Of a stretch of DNA of 13,708 nt, positions 12,225 to 13,708 are shown piece by piece; positions within the stretch are counted from its first letter, which is position 1; the number at the start of each line of letters is the position of its first letter. The DNA is taken from NCBI GenBank assembly GCA_030531915.1, contig JAUNMD010000010.1, positions 3,705 to 17,412 of the forward strand, written 5' to 3'. This DNA comes from Pseudomonadota bacterium. GTDB lineage: Bacteria; Pseudomonadota; Alphaproteobacteria; Rs-D84. A program made the translations under genes and the position numbers. The notes under the pieces are model-generated. The model searched no databases, had not been told where the DNA came from, and saw only the letters and a program-made list of their open reading frames with translations.

Positions 12225-13473
12225 AGATTATCACCTCATAGTTCCAGATTCGTGCGCTGACATTCCACGTACAACGCGTCATATAAACCCCACCAAAATC
12301 GTCAAAGATTTTCATGAATTGCATTGGTGTCATCTTGGATTCAGCCCCAACCTCTACAACATTCAAGGTCGCCGTATCAACACCGTTTGTTAAAACGTCC
12401 GTAACCACATTCACATCAACGTTGGTTGATATTCCCTGAAACGCGGTCTGAATCGCGCGCACAACAGTTTCTGCATCGCGTTCATCAATCGACGAATGCG
12501 TTTCAACATTCGGCAATGTGGCACGCACAGACACAGAATCCGATGATTCTTCGGACACAAATGACGCCGGCATCAATTCCGTCGCCACCTGATAAAAATC
12601 GGCCAACGTTCCAAAACTGCGCGCGAAACGCGCGGTCGCATGTGTTTCACCACATTCGGCCGATACCTGATTCCAACCATAGATTGGCTGCATCACAAAA
12701 CCAATCGCCTGATAACAAACATCGGCACGCGCCGCCACATCCGGCAGGTTATCATACGGCATCACCAATGGTTGCGGGGGCAATTTCTTTTCAATTTCAA
12801 ATTGCGCGTCCAACTCTTTATTTTTTTCTTCTATCTGGCGTTTATATTCCGCCGCCAATTCAGGATTGATTTTTGCAACCTGTGGCGGTGTCATCATTTG
12901 CTGTAACGGTTCACGAAAGAATATCAACAGCCCAACAATAAACAGTGCGATTACGCCACCCGATACCGTAATACGTGACAGGCGACTGATATGATGTATC
13001 GTCGCATGCGCAGAATCCGTAATCAAATCCGACAAATTACGTTCAACGGCACGTGGCATTCCCCACGCCCCTGGGGCAAACAAAGCATTCCAATCCGGAA
13101 TTTCTGCCAGACGCGAATACGCCGCGCGCGCATCATCGGCGCGGGCAAAAACCTTGTCTTCCAAAATTATACCATTACGCACCGCAACCAAATAAAACTG
13201 GTCACCCGCCGGAAAAACACCCAAAAACGAATTAAATTCGGTCAGGGAATCCATAACCTCTGCCGCCGCCGCGGACATACAACTGCGATGTCCCACGCGA
13301 CGTGACCCCAATCCGACCATAGACCGATATTCGGCATACATGTTGTATTTATGGTCAACACCGCGCGCCAAATTACGTGCGTACGTGCGCGCGACAAAAC
13401 CCGCCCCAATCGGCTGCCAAAACAGACCTGTGGCGTATTTTTTACGTTTAATGGTGATAGTATTACCCTGCAA
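12214..13473 (-). CDS. pilO2: Type IVb pilus protein PilO2, probable TTG start
   Basis: Bitopic inner-membrane protein of the pilus alignment complex. The N-terminal cytoplasmic domain begins with the family hallmark KRKKYATGLFWQP and continues through ARTYARNLA and MYAEYRSMVGLG. One membrane span lies at about 168-186 (ITVSGGVIALFIVGLLIFF), then a helical stretch (NPELAAEYKRQIEEKNKEL) and a periplasmic domain with two cysteines likely to bond. The first ATG in frame is at 13572, but it lies inside the terminator of the preceding gene and upstream of the promoter. The TTG at 13473 sits about 24 bases after the predicted transcription start, has a purine-rich GAGAGAG before it, and keeps the whole conserved domain, giving 419 residues. 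It leads the operon pilO2-pilP-pilQ-pilR. Confidence 0.88.
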   Translation of the reverse strand: MQGNTITIKRKKYATGLFWQPIGAGFVARTYARNLARGVDHKYNMYAEYRSMVGLGSRRVGHRSCMSAAAAEVMDSLTEFNSFLGVFPAGDQFYLVAVRNGIILEDKVFARADDARAAYSRLAEIPDWNALFAPGAWGMPRAVERNLSDLITDSAHATIHHISRLSRITVSGGVIALFIVGLLIFFREPLQQMMTPPQVAKINPELAAEYKRQIEEKNKELDAQFEIEKKLPPQPLVMPYDNLPDVAARADVCYQAIGFVMQPIYGWNQVSAECGETHATARFARSFGTLADFYQVATELMPASFVSEESSDSVSVRATLPNVETHSSIDERDAETVVRAIQTAFQGISTNVDVNVVTDVLTNGVDTATLNVVEVGAESKMTPMQFMKIFDDFGGVYMTRCTWNVSARIWNYEVIIYVK

Positions 13474-13503
13474 TTTCTCTCTCTGCCCTAATTTGATACG
13501 GCA

Positions 13504-13533
13504 ATTATAACACAAAACAAACAAATAACGCAA
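13504..13533 (-). promoter_or_regulatory. Promoter of the pilO2-pilP-pilQ-pilR operon
   Basis: TTGCGT (13533-13528), an 18-base spacer and a perfect TATAAT (13509-13504) preceded by TGT, making an extended -10. The start is predicted near 13497. It lies between the upstream gene's terminator and the TTG start of pilO2. Confidence 0.7.
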
Positions 13534-13543
13534 TCGCAGAATG

Positions 13544-13569
13544 AAAAACCCGCTGAAAAATTCAGCGGG
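13544..13569 (-). terminator. Terminator of the gene upstream of pilO2
   Basis: CCCGCTGAA (13549-13557) and TTCAGCGGG (13561-13569) form a nine-pair stem with a three-base loop, followed on the minus strand by five Ts (13548-13544). It starts 23 bases after the stop codon of the partial gene at the right edge, separating that gene from the pilus operon. Confidence 0.85.
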
Positions 13570-13592
13570 CATAAATCACACAACAAATGCGT

Positions 13593-13708
13593 TTATCTGC
13601 ACTCTGCACCATAAATGTTATTTGTGCACGGCACAGAATATTGCACCGAAATTGGCACTTGGGCCGCAGATGTGCGAATTGTACGTGGTGACGGGCAATC
13701 ATACACAT
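13593..13708 (-). CDS. C-terminal end of an unidentified gene (enters from the right edge)
   Basis: The frame whose first full codon is 13706-13704 is open for 37 codons to a TAA at 13595-13593, just before a good terminator. It reads VYDCPSPRTIRTSAAQ at first and ends NNIYGAECR, with three cysteines and many Ser, Thr, Pro and Val, which resembles an exported protein. A secreted or pilus-associated product is possible but not shown. A second open frame ends inside the terminator stem and is less likely. Confidence 0.5.
   Translation of the reverse strand, partial: VYDCPSPRTIRTSAAQVPISVQYSVPCTNNIYGAECR

Noticed and set aside
13544..13572. ATG at 13572 as the pilO2 start
   Set aside because: It precedes both the upstream gene's terminator stem and the promoter of pilO2, so it would not be in the transcript.
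1..13708. CRISPR array, insertion sequence, integrase or prophage genes
   Set aside because: No regularly spaced repeats, transposase or integrase motifs or phage structural genes were seen; the RusA-like gene alone does not show a prophage.

Overview
The window looks like part of a chromosome from an uncultured Gram-negative bacterium, probably an alphaproteobacterium. The support is a lipid A deacylase-like outer-membrane protein, a type IVb pilus module of the PilO2/PilP/ATPase/PilR kind, and an elongator tRNA-Met that looks alphaproteobacterial to me. This placement is inference; there is no rRNA or other decisive marker. Genes are densely packed, with ATGA overlaps, short gaps, clear sigma70-type promoters and compact hairpin terminators.

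Layout, left to right. (1) Positions 1-543 (-) hold the N-terminal part of aspS. Its leader contains a near-perfect T-box core whose variable base is the one expected for tRNA-Asp. T-boxes are typical of Gram-positive bacteria, so this is the most surprising item here. (2) Positions 789-862 (-) hold a tRNA-Thr(GGU) with two odd positions. (3) Positions 961-2081 (-) hold a two-gene operon: a membrane protein with a periplasmic CPVC motif, then a soluble helical protein. It diverges from a regulator made of two ArsR-type winged helices in one chain (2207-2860, +), and AT-rich dyads lie in the shared intergenic region. (4) A tRNA-Met (CAU) and its terminator lie at 2898-3001 (-). (5) A PagL-like lipid A deacylase (3151-3708, +) is expressed from a promoter so close that the mRNA should be leaderless.

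(6) Positions 3713-7747 (-) hold the run gyrB, a 102-residue protein of unknown function, a HhH-GPD DNA glycosylase-like protein, and ung. It joins DNA topology and base-excision repair in one transcription unit. (7) Diverging from gyrB is a two-gene operon (7824-8669, +): a 90-residue unknown protein and a RusA-like endonuclease, with no phage genes around it. (8) A bidirectional terminator at about 8670-8697 separates it from a convergent pilus operon (8772-13473, -) in the order pilO2, pilP, pilQ (ATPase), pilR (inner-membrane platform). The operon has its own extended -10 promoter, and pilO2 probably starts at TTG. (9) At the right edge is the C-terminal end of another minus-strand gene, followed by its own terminator.

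The pilus genes supply the inner-membrane motor and alignment parts of a type IVb pilus or related secretion machine. Pilin, secretin and prepilin peptidase must lie elsewhere. No CRISPR array, insertion sequence, integrase or prophage marker was seen.
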